From positions 2,555,397 to 2,619,396 of the forward strand of contig NZ_DS544873.1 in the NCBI RefSeq assembly GCF_000154725.1: a DNA stretch of 64,000 nucleotides, read 5' to 3'. Below are positions 56,401 to 64,000 of this stretch, in pieces; the first letter of the stretch is position 1; each line of letters opens with the position of its first letter. A program made the position numbers and the translations under genes. The notes below the pieces were generated by a model. That model searched no databases. It worked only from the letters and a program-made list of their open reading frames with translations, and was not told the origin of the DNA. The stretch comes from Kordia algicida OT-1. GTDB lineage: Bacteria; Bacteroidota; Bacteroidia; Flavobacteriales; Flavobacteriaceae.

Positions 56401-59400
56401 GTGTAAACACAGCTATGAACTTTGAATTAATCATCGACGAAAACCCTACGGCAAACATGCCAACAGATTTAATTGTTTGTGATGAAACACCATTTGATGG
56501 CACTACCTCAGTCGATCTAAATATAAAGTCGGCTGAAATAATTGGCTCACAAACTGATGTCGCTGTTCAATATTATATCAGTCAAGCTGATGCGAATAGC
56601 AATACAAACCCACTTGCCAGTCCATACACAAACACTAGCAATCCACAAACGATATTTGTTCGTGTAGAAAATGGTACGACAGGTTGTTTCAGCACAACAA
56701 GTTTCAATATTGATGTAAATGAAGCGCCTGTAGCAAACACGCCTACACCACTCGAATACTGTGACACGGACAACGACGGTTTTGGAATCTTCGACATTAG
56801 AAGCACAGAAAACGAAATCACAGGCGGATTATTACCAGGACAAGTCACAGTCACTTACCACGAAACACCAGAAGATGCTGATAACAATGTAAACAGTTTG
56901 CCAGATACCTATACCAACATCAATGCTTACAATCAAACGATTTACGTACGTGTTGAAAATGTACTGACAGGTTGTTACAATGTGGTTTCTTTAGACCTGA
57001 TCGTATACGATTCTCCAGAGATTGCTGCGCTAGATACCACCAGCTTATCAGAATGTGATGATGTGAGCGCCGATCAAATCGCCCAATTTGATTTGACAGA
57101 AGCTGAGGCTGATTTACTCAACGGAGAAGATCCACTCACACACACCGTTCGTTACTACAACACACAGGCAAATGCTACGGCAGGAACTACCACAGGAGAA
57201 ATCAACAATGTCAATGCTTACAGTAACATTCCACCGAGTCCACAAGTAATTTGGGTACGTGTAGAAGATCAAAACACAGGCTGTGCTAGCATTACGAATC
57301 TTACGCTGATCGTAGATGAGCTTCCTGTACTTACACAATTACCAGGTTTGGAAACCTGTGATGCAGTCACGCTCAATGACGGAATTGAAGTCTTTGATCT
57401 GACATCTTTAGCAGAAGACTTACTAAACAGTGTTCCTGGAATCAATTTGCAATACTTTGCTAGTCAAACGGACTTAGACAATAATACGCCCATAGCTGAT
57501 CCTATGGCATATAGCAATGCAGAGGTTGGCGTACAGACCATCTTTGTCTTAGCTACCAATGATACTACAGGTTGTCAAAACACCATTACCTTTGACATCA
57601 GAGTGAATCCATTGCCAAGTCCAACGCTAGATCCAAACGGAATGCTTAGCTCAGATACCTGTGATGATGACAACGATGGTTTTGTCGCTTTTAACTTAGA
57701 TGCACTGACCAATGACATTATCAACAATGAACCAGATGTCGTGTATAGTTTCCATGAAACACAGGCAGATGCGAACAACAACCTAAATGCACTGCCTAGT
57801 CCATACACCAACATTGTAATGGATAGTCAAACCATCTATGTCTTGGCAACCAATACGGTAACAGGCTGTTTTACCGTAACGCCGCTTATGCTGAATGTCA
57901 TCTCTATTCCTGAAATTCCAATCAATCTCACCGACTTGGAAGAATGTGATGAAGAACCATCAGATGGTTTTGCTATGTTTGATCTCTCTGAGACACAAAC
58001 AGAAATCTATGGCAGTCAAACACCAAGTGACTTTACCCTGACTTATCATGAGAGTGAACAAGATGCTATCGATGATGTATCACCAATAGTCAATGTGACC
58101 GATTATATCAACACAACCATCAATCAACAAACCATTTGGGTGCGATTAGAAGACAACACTACCGAATGTTATGCCATTGAAAGCTTTGATATTATCGTGG
58201 TAGCACCACCAGTACTTGTACAACCTACAGCATTCTCCCTCTGTGATGATGCAGAAAGTGGTGATGAGAGTGATGAGATCAGCAGTTTTGATTTGACCGA
58301 CAAATACATTGAGATCACAGGTGGCGATACGAGTTTAACCCTGACTTATTATGCAAGTCAAACTGACTTAGACAACGATACGCCTATAGCTGATCCAACA
58401 GCCTACCAAAACATCAGCAATCCGCAGGTACTCTACATCCGAGCAAGCAATGCGGCAGGCTGTACGACTGACATTACCATGACCTTAAGAGTACTTCCAA
58501 TTCCAACGCCAAACACATCTCCTGATGTCTTAGAAGCATGTGATGACAACAGCGATGGAGATGCCACCAATGGAATGCTCGTCTTTGATCTGACACAATC
58601 AGAGGCAGAAATTGTAAACAATGAAAGCAATGTTACGGTAAGCTATCATACCACACAAGAAGATGCTGATGGAGACATTAACCCGATAGCTGATCCAACC
58701 ATGCATACGGTTGACATGGCAAATGCAAACATGAACGGACAAGTAATTATTTATGTACGTGTAGAGAGCGACATTCAAATAGACAGCAACATGCTTCCAT
58801 GTTACAAAGTAGTCGAATTACCTGTAGTGGTACACCCATTACCTGAACTTACAGACATTGCCTTTAGCTATGTATTCTGTGAATATGACAATGATGATGT
58901 AGGACAATTTGATTGGGATGTGGTGACAAGTTCCTTAGACTTACTCACAGCGCCACAAATGGTAGCAGACTTTACCGTTACCTATCATCCAACAGTAGCA
59001 GATGCCTTAGCAAACACCAATGCACTTGCTAACGGGTTTGAAAACACGAGTGATCCACAAACGGTATTTATCCGTGTGGAGAACAATGTCACAGGTTGTG
59101 TAAATACCAACAACATTGCTAGTTTAGAACTGAGTGTAGAGCCAACACCAACGGCAACAGCGCCAGACACCTATGAACTATGCGCAGCGGATGAAGCAGC
59201 TCAAGACACGGCAGTATTTGATCTAACGAGCTTGGATGCGGAGATCATAAATGGACAAACAGACATGGCGGTATCCTACTATGAAACGGCTACAGATGCT
59301 GATATGGATAGCAACGCGATCACAAATACGACAAGTTATACCAACACTTCCAATCCGCAGACGCTTTACGCGAGAGTGAGACAAACCATTACAGGTTGTC

Positions 59401-60182
59401 TATCAGATCCAGTTGTAGTGAACTTACAGGTAAATCCATTACCGGTATTTACCTTACCGGAAGATGATATCTTATGTGTGGATGCAGAGACAGGCTTGGC
59501 ATTAGAGACCAGAACCATAGGCGTAGACTTTGGAGCAGGCTACACTTACTCGTGGACCACACCAAATGGAACAGCAACAACAGCGACTGTAGAGGTAACT
59601 ACTGCAGGAACCTACAGTGTGACCGTGATTGATGCTAACAATGAAACCAACTGTAGCTACAGTGATAGTGTGACGTATGAAGCCTCATCAGCACCAAGTT
59701 TGTTAGATATCCAGATTACTACACCAGCCTTTGCAGATACGCACAATGTGATTGCAACGGCATCAGGCGGATCAGGTGTGTATGAATACCAACTAGATGA
59801 TGGAGAGTGGCAAGAATCAGGAGAGTTCTTAGACTTACAACCAGGCGAACACACGGTAACAGTAAGAGACAACAACGGTTGTGGCGAGCTGGTAAGAACC
59901 TTTGAACTGATTGATTACATGAAATTCTTTACACCAAACGGAGATGAATACCATCCGACGTGGAACATCATCGGATTGAGAAATCAGCCAGGAGCAAAGA
60001 TTTATATCTTTGACAGATATGGAAAACTCTTAAAACAGATCAGTCCGGCAGGGCAAGGTTGGGACGGAACCTTCAACGGAGTACCAATGCCATCCAATGA
60101 TTACTGGTTTAGAGTGGAATACGTAGATCCATTTGACGGTTCTCCAAAAGAATTTATCAATCATTTTACTTTAAAGAGATAA
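53478..60182 (+). CDS. Giant repeat protein with T9SS type B sorting domain
   Basis: Start set at ATG 53478 (MKKLLLFIFTVLPLVLFAQ, a clear signal peptide); the upstream TTG would add a non-signal extension. The protein has 2234 residues. About 20-420 is a beta-propeller-like domain with repeated 'DGDLLFYTDG'/'DGKIYRAL' elements. About 425-490 is an Ig-like domain. Fifteen repeats of about 95-100 residues follow (about 495-1990), each with C-D-[DE] near its start, FDLT, a 'YxSQxDA' turn, 'YTN', 'IYVRVEN' and 'TGC'. Two more Ig-like units precede the sorting domain (about 2148-2234, 'FFTPNGDEYHPTW'). It is exported by type IX secretion and probably surface-bound or released for adhesion. Confidence 0.92.
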   Translation: MKKLLLFIFTVLPLVLFAQGEAANWYFGQNAGLQFDPDTGNVTAVTNGSLNTLEGCASISNTDGDLLFYTDGITVWNRNHLIMTNGTGLNGDSSSTSSALIVPKPQDPNIYYIFTVDEPHHNDGGVNNGLNYTVVDMTDGIGFVDNAQKNVPLITYDTTDTQETRFKCSEKISAVKSADCESFWVLTHFIDNFYAFKIDAVGVDTTPVISNTPTVVPISGYRRNALGYLKASPQGDKLAAAHLGLTTVEGGNGPGKIMLYDFDNSTGIVSNELELYDGDSPYGVEFSPEATKLYATVGLGDSGGGNSLLLQYDLLAADIPASQFTINNSSVFSAGAVQVGIDGKIYRALLDFSNTANTGRFLGVIENPEADGAAVIYNQNGILLDITNTNSNLSRIGLPPFIQSLFATPIDIIRNGVSTTELSLCTTQNYTLMADDIPGATYTWTFEGNPLAETSFQLNLTNVTLADAGLYEVQIEQNNGECPLMGEATVSIFTTPTANPIEDQLICDDNNDGFSTLDLDAITTLVLGTQDGMQFTTTYHSSQDDADMNMNPLTSPYTNQVAYQLETIFVRIENNDNTDCFDTITFDFDVFDQPTANAVLDYELCDDDADGDDTNGFTTFDLSTIDAEVLGTQDMMQFNIMYYANEMDANDSMNVLSTTYTNTTAGGNPVVARIENVDNPACYSLVTFNVVVNPLPIIMQPVALSQCDDDTDGLSDFNLTEANSLLSNDSDNETFTYYTNLTDAQNATNPIINDTAYNSGNGGQVFARIVTVNGCFRTGEVNLIVAATQIPSTFQLDYEVCDDDEIDGDNTNGIATFDFSDADAQINALFTATGQTLTITYYENFADALAEENAIPDISNHRNDASPNVQNIVVRVDSDANNACLGLGEHITLTVNPLPDQNTITDYVVCSDTANQFTFDLTTKDPEVINGQANIDVTYHETQAEADANTDAIASPYTTFPRTIYVRAENTVTGCVNTAMNFELIIDENPTANMPTDLIVCDETPFDGTTSVDLNIKSAEIIGSQTDVAVQYYISQADANSNTNPLASPYTNTSNPQTIFVRVENGTTGCFSTTSFNIDVNEAPVANTPTPLEYCDTDNDGFGIFDIRSTENEITGGLLPGQVTVTYHETPEDADNNVNSLPDTYTNINAYNQTIYVRVENVLTGCYNVVSLDLIVYDSPEIAALDTTSLSECDDVSADQIAQFDLTEAEADLLNGEDPLTHTVRYYNTQANATAGTTTGEINNVNAYSNIPPSPQVIWVRVEDQNTGCASITNLTLIVDELPVLTQLPGLETCDAVTLNDGIEVFDLTSLAEDLLNSVPGINLQYFASQTDLDNNTPIADPMAYSNAEVGVQTIFVLATNDTTGCQNTITFDIRVNPLPSPTLDPNGMLSSDTCDDDNDGFVAFNLDALTNDIINNEPDVVYSFHETQADANNNLNALPSPYTNIVMDSQTIYVLATNTVTGCFTVTPLMLNVISIPEIPINLTDLEECDEEPSDGFAMFDLSETQTEIYGSQTPSDFTLTYHESEQDAIDDVSPIVNVTDYINTTINQQTIWVRLEDNTTECYAIESFDIIVVAPPVLVQPTAFSLCDDAESGDESDEISSFDLTDKYIEITGGDTSLTLTYYASQTDLDNDTPIADPTAYQNISNPQVLYIRASNAAGCTTDITMTLRVLPIPTPNTSPDVLEACDDNSDGDATNGMLVFDLTQSEAEIVNNESNVTVSYHTTQEDADGDINPIADPTMHTVDMANANMNGQVIIYVRVESDIQIDSNMLPCYKVVELPVVVHPLPELTDIAFSYVFCEYDNDDVGQFDWDVVTSSLDLLTAPQMVADFTVTYHPTVADALANTNALANGFENTSDPQTVFIRVENNVTGCVNTNNIASLELSVEPTPTATAPDTYELCAADEAAQDTAVFDLTSLDAEIINGQTDMAVSYYETATDADMDSNAITNTTSYTNTSNPQTLYARVRQTITGCLSDPVVVNLQVNPLPVFTLPEDDILCVDAETGLALETRTIGVDFGAGYTYSWTTPNGTATTATVEVTTAGTYSVTVIDANNETNCSYSDSVTYEASSAPSLLDIQITTPAFADTHNVIATASGGSGVYEYQLDDGEWQESGEFLDLQPGEHTVTVRDNNGCGELVRTFELIDYMKFFTPNGDEYHPTWNIIGLRNQPGAKIYIFDRYGKLLKQISPAGQGWDGTFNGVPMPSNDYWFRVEYVDPFDGSPKEFINHFTLKR
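56856..57550 (+). repeat. Block duplicated in the neighbouring giant gene
   Basis: This internal block lines up without gaps with 63306-64000 (offset 6450). Over the 700 bp from 56851, 21 mismatches were counted by eye. It covers parts of repeats 7-9 of the first giant protein. The match breaks off at the left end, where only protein similarity remains, and at the right end by the window edge. Confidence 0.95.
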
Positions 60183-60215
60183 TTCATCATATTTGTCTTA
60201 TATAATTGTAGGACA

Positions 60216-63200
60216 ATGATTTTAATAAAACATATAAACAGGATAAAGGGTATTTTAACAATATTCTTTATCCTGTTTTTCATTCAAGCAAATGCACAAT
60301 TAATGCCTTCGTTAATTGGAGACGCAACAGATATTGGCGGAGATTGCTTTGAAATCACCCAAAACGTAAACAATCAATCTGGAGCTATTTGGTCAGGAAC
60401 AGCAATCGACATGACAGAAGACTTTGTCGTAGAATTCAGAGGTTTTTTTGGTACAAATGATGCTAACGGTGCAGACGGAATCACCTTCATTTTAAAAAAT
60501 ACAGAAACTCCTGAAATTGGTAATTCAGGAGGAGGAATGGGATACGAAGGTATCAACAATTCACTAGCCGTTGAATTTGATACTTGGCAGAACAATGACT
60601 TAGGAGATCCTTTTTTCGATCATCTTGCCATTGTCAGTCAAGGAAATAACAACCATAATGGCGCTGCAAATTTAGCCGGACCTGTACAAGCTTCACCAAC
60701 ATCAACAAATATTGAAAACGGTGTTGAACATATCATTCGAATCGAATGGACAGCAACAACAACTACACTAGATGTGTATTTTGACTGTTCCCTGAGACTC
60801 TCCTATACAGGTGATGTTGTAAACAATCTTTTTGGAGGTGTTTCACAAGCATATTTTGGTTTCACAGGCTCTACAGGAGGAGCAACTAACTTGCAACGTG
60901 TATGTTTTGACTACGTATCATTTGCAAATTCTTTAGCTTTTGCCGATGAAGTAATCTGTGAGGGCCAATCTTTAGCATCAGTAGATGCAACAGTAACAGG
61001 CGCTACATCATACACATGGTCACCAACAACGGGTGTGAGTGATCCTAACATTCCAAATCCAGTATTCACGCCAACAATGACAACAACTTATACCGTTGAT
61101 ATTTCCAACAGTTGCGCTGATATCATTCAAGAAAGTTTTACAATCACTGTAGAACCTGCTCCAACCGCAAACCCTGTAGCAGACATAATTGTTTGTGATG
61201 ACCTTACCAATGATGGAGTTGAGGAATTTAACTTTACCACGCTAGATGCTACAATTCTCGGCACTCAAGATCCTTCAATGTTTACAGTTACATATCACCT
61301 AAGTCAGGCAGATGCTGATACAAATATGAATGCGTTGACATTTCCGTACACAAATACAAGTCAATGTGAACAAATTTTTGTTAGAGTAGAAAATAACGCA
61401 AACACTAATTGTTTTGGGACAACAAACTTTGAAATATGTGTAGATGTGCAACCTGTAGCGAATCAGCCAGACGACATGAATGCATGTGATTTAAATGCTG
61501 ATGGTTCAGAAGTATATGATTTTACTACACAAATTGCTGACATTCTTGGAACACAAAACACAGCAGACGTAAACATTACATTTCATGCGAGTTCTGTAGA
61601 TGCGAGCAACGATGCAAACCCACTATCAACCTCATACACAGGAACTGACGGAGAAATTATATTTGTAAGGGTAGAAAGTACAGAACCTGGAAACGATTGT
61701 TTTGCAACAACATCATTCCAACTATTCTTGGCAGCTTCTCCAATAGCAAATCCAGTAGCCGATATTACGGTCTGTGATGATGATTCAAATGATGGCGTAG
61801 AAGAATTTGACTTTACGACACTAGATGCAACAGTACTAGGAACGCAAAACGCAGCAACACACACAGTAAGCTATCATTTAAGTCAAATAGATGCTGATAG
61901 TGATACAAATGCACTGACCTTTCCATACACGAACACAAATCAATGTGAGCAAATATTTGTCCGCATAGAAAATAATGCAAACGCAGTATGTTTTGACACT
62001 ACAAGTTTTGAAATTTGTGTAAACAATCAACCAATTGCAAATCAGCCAAACGATATGGTTGTCTGTGATGTAAATGGAGACGGAACAGAAACTTTCGATT
62101 TTACAATGCAAGAAACAGATATACTTGGTGCTCAAAATGCTGCTGATGTAAACATAACATATTACGCAAATGCTACTGATGCAACCAATAACATAAATCC
62201 ATTGCCAACAACATATTCAGGAAGTGACGGAGAAACTATTACTGTAAGAGTAGAAAGTACTGAGTCTGGAAATAACTGTTTTGCACTAACTTCTTTTAAT
62301 TTAATCCTGAATGAAATCCCTACAGCAAATCCTGTGGCAGATATCGCCGTGTGTGACGATAACTCAAATGATGGTTTTGAAGAATTTGATTTTACAACAT
62401 TAGATGCTTTTGTTTTAGGTACTCAAGATGGTTCAATGTTTACGATAACCTATCACTTAAGTCAAACAGACGCAAATGATAATATAAACGCAATAACCTC
62501 TCCATTCACAAATACGTCAGACTGTCAACAAATATATGCACGTATTGAAAATAACATGAATACAAATTGTTTTGATACCACTAATTTCGAAATCTGCGTA
62601 TACGAACAACCAATAGCGAATCAGCCAGAAAACATGATTGCTTGTGATGCTGACAATAATGGTGTCGAAGATTATGATTTTACCACACAAGAACCCGCAA
62701 TTCTAGGAACACAAAATGCAGCCGATTTCAATATCTCTTTTCATGCAAATCAAACAGACGCTGATGATGATATGAATCCGCTACCAACTCCATATACAGG
62801 TACAAATGGGGAAATAATTTTTGTTAGAATAGAAAGTACACAACCCGAAAACAATTGCCATGCAACGACAAGTTTTGAAATTCTCTTTGAAGCGCTTCCT
62901 ACGGCAAATATGCCTACAGATTTAATTGTTTGCGATGATGAAACTGCGGATGGTTTTACGGAAATCAACTTAAATGTAAAGAATGACGAAATTTCAGGAG
63001 GAATTTCTGGATTATCTGTGAGATACTATCTAACACAAATGGATGCTGATAACGATACAAATGCATTGGCAATTCCATACACAAATATCAGCAACCCACA
63101 AACGGTTTTTGTAAGGGTTGAAACTGCTAACTCTGGCTGCTATGTAACAACAACACTAACGCTTTCGGTTGAAGATGCACCGCAAGTATTTCCTGCAACA

Positions 63201-64000
63201 TCTTTAGAATACTGCGACACAGATAACGACGGTTTTGGAATTTTTGACATTAGAAGCACAGAAGATCAAATTACCGGAGGAGTACAAACGAATGTTGTTG
63301 TCACCTACCACGAAACACCAGAAGATGCTGATAACAATGTAAACAGTTTGCCAGATACCTATACCAACATCAATGCTTACAATCAAACGATTTACGTACG
63401 TGTTGAAAATGTGCTGACAGGTTGTTACAATGTGGTTTCTTTAGATCTAATCGTATACGATTCTCCAGAGATTGCTGCGCTAGATGCCACGAGCTTATCA
63501 GAATGTGATGATGCAAGCGCGGATCAAATCGCACAGTTTGATTTGACAGAAGCTGAGGCTGATTTACTCAACGGAGAAGATCCACTCACACACACCGTTC
63601 GTTACTACAACACACAGGCAAATGCTACGGCAGGAACCACCACAGGAGAAATCAACAATGTCAATGCCTACAGCAACATTCCACCGAGTCCACAAGTGAT
63701 TTGGGTGCGTGTAGAAGATCAAAACACAGGCTGTGCTAGCATTACGAATCTTACGCTGATCGTAGATGAGCTTCCCGTACTTACACAATTACTAGGTTTG
63801 GAAACCTGTGATGCAGTCACGCTCAATGACGGAATTGAAGTCTTTGATCTGACATCTTTAGCAGAAGACTTACTAAACAGTGTTCCTGGAATCAGTTTGC
63901 AATACTTTGCTAGTCAAACGGACTTAGACAATAATACGCCCATAGCTGATCCTATGGCATATAGCAATGCAGAGATTGGCGTACAAACCATCTTTGTCTT
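60216..64000 (+). CDS. Giant L-type lectin repeat protein, 3' end outside the window
   Basis: The ATG at 60216 lies 33 bp after the first giant gene and opens a frame that runs to the edge (1261 codons). A signal peptide ends near QANAQ (about residue 28). Residues about 30-240 fit an L-type (legume-like) lectin domain: 'GADGITFILKN', 'NSLAVEFDTWQN', 'HNGAANLAG' and 'AYFGFTGSTGG'. An Ig/PKD-like domain (about 245-315) follows. Then come seven repeats of about 96 residues and part of an eighth to tenth. The first six alternate in two forms. A T9SS sorting domain is expected past the edge. Carbohydrate binding at the cell surface is inferred from the lectin. Confidence 0.88.
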   Translation, partial: MILIKHINRIKGILTIFFILFFIQANAQLMPSLIGDATDIGGDCFEITQNVNNQSGAIWSGTAIDMTEDFVVEFRGFFGTNDANGADGITFILKNTETPEIGNSGGGMGYEGINNSLAVEFDTWQNNDLGDPFFDHLAIVSQGNNNHNGAANLAGPVQASPTSTNIENGVEHIIRIEWTATTTTLDVYFDCSLRLSYTGDVVNNLFGGVSQAYFGFTGSTGGATNLQRVCFDYVSFANSLAFADEVICEGQSLASVDATVTGATSYTWSPTTGVSDPNIPNPVFTPTMTTTYTVDISNSCADIIQESFTITVEPAPTANPVADIIVCDDLTNDGVEEFNFTTLDATILGTQDPSMFTVTYHLSQADADTNMNALTFPYTNTSQCEQIFVRVENNANTNCFGTTNFEICVDVQPVANQPDDMNACDLNADGSEVYDFTTQIADILGTQNTADVNITFHASSVDASNDANPLSTSYTGTDGEIIFVRVESTEPGNDCFATTSFQLFLAASPIANPVADITVCDDDSNDGVEEFDFTTLDATVLGTQNAATHTVSYHLSQIDADSDTNALTFPYTNTNQCEQIFVRIENNANAVCFDTTSFEICVNNQPIANQPNDMVVCDVNGDGTETFDFTMQETDILGAQNAADVNITYYANATDATNNINPLPTTYSGSDGETITVRVESTESGNNCFALTSFNLILNEIPTANPVADIAVCDDNSNDGFEEFDFTTLDAFVLGTQDGSMFTITYHLSQTDANDNINAITSPFTNTSDCQQIYARIENNMNTNCFDTTNFEICVYEQPIANQPENMIACDADNNGVEDYDFTTQEPAILGTQNAADFNISFHANQTDADDDMNPLPTPYTGTNGEIIFVRIESTQPENNCHATTSFEILFEALPTANMPTDLIVCDDETADGFTEINLNVKNDEISGGISGLSVRYYLTQMDADNDTNALAIPYTNISNPQTVFVRVETANSGCYVTTTLTLSVEDAPQVFPATSLEYCDTDNDGFGIFDIRSTEDQITGGVQTNVVVTYHETPEDADNNVNSLPDTYTNINAYNQTIYVRVENVLTGCYNVVSLDLIVYDSPEIAALDATSLSECDDASADQIAQFDLTEAEADLLNGEDPLTHTVRYYNTQANATAGTTTGEINNVNAYSNIPPSPQVIWVRVEDQNTGCASITNLTLIVDELPVLTQLLGLETCDAVTLNDGIEVFDLTSLAEDLLNSVPGISLQYFASQTDLDNNTPIADPMAYSNAEIGVQTIFV
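61161..62897 (+). repeat. Three copies of a two-unit (A-B) coding repeat
   Basis: Units start at 61161 (A1), 61449 (B1), 61740 (A2), 62028 (B2), 62319 (A3) and 62607 (B3). A units are 288 bp and B units about 291 bp, so the period of the pair is 579 bp. A units share 'NPVADI', 'FTTLDA', 'YHLSQ' and 'FEICV'; B units share 'ANQP', 'DGEIIFVRVEST' and an alternative ending. This shows growth by duplication of pairs rather than single units. Confidence 0.88.

Overview
The window looks like a chromosomal segment of a marine member of the Flavobacteriaceae. Kordia or a close relative is my guess, not a demonstrated assignment. The evidence is AT-rich DNA, type IX secretion (T9SS type B) sorting, a UpxY-type antiterminator, DUF1343 and DUF6261 proteins, short RiPP precursors with the Bacteroidota 'LNKK ... 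GG' leader, and TAnnTTTG-like -7 elements in place of sigma-70 promoters. No rRNA, tRNA, CRISPR array or intact insertion sequence was seen.

Region 1 (1-6.4 kb, minus strand) is a natural-product operon. It holds a UpxY/NusG-like antiterminator, a large FtsX/MacB-type permease and an NRPS module (A-PCP-C) that runs off the left edge with an apparent double frameshift. Region 2 (6.6-10.5 kb) has a small RiPP precursor, an MFS transporter, and a GH3 glucosidase-like gene broken by an amber stop and by loss of its catalytic-nucleophile segment. Region 3 (10.9-17.6 kb, minus strand) is the four-protein ligase-associated DNA repair set: MBL-fold exonuclease, ATP-dependent ligase, Lhr-like helicase and PdeM. 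It is interrupted by a second RiPP precursor and by dispersed repeats.

Region 4 (18-24 kb) is an accessory island. It carries a RadC-like JAB protein, a reverse transcriptase of the defence (DRT/UG) kind paired with a two-TM putative AbiC-type effector, a GIY-YIG protein, and a DUF6261 gene next to a six-copy 42-bp hairpin array. The RT/AbiC pair, with a structured noncoding stretch upstream, is the best candidate for an under-described system. Region 5 (24.3-27.7 kb) has two more RiPP precursors in tandem, each with its own terminator, facing a secreted M57 metalloprotease. A PTH2-like protein and a small membrane protein follow.

Region 6 (27.8-45.5 kb) holds core metabolism (a CBS-type enzyme), a LolC/E-like permease, a NamZ-like muramidase, and a scattered cell-surface glycan set. 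That set has six or seven glycosyltransferases, a polysaccharide deacetylase, methyltransferases, a sterol-desaturase-like hydroxylase, a GDPD lipoprotein and an acetolactate-decarboxylase-like lipoprotein. Region 7 (45-53 kb) is housekeeping: Sua5/TsaC, CCA-adding enzyme, heme A synthase, a nucleoid-associated protein and an ABC exporter. Region 8 (53.5-64 kb) contains two giant secreted repeat proteins. The first is complete, with a propeller-like N-terminus, 15 repeats and a T9SS type B sorting domain. The second has an L-type lectin N-terminus and is cut by the right edge. The two share a 700-bp block with 21 mismatches and no indel, which points to recent duplication or gene conversion.
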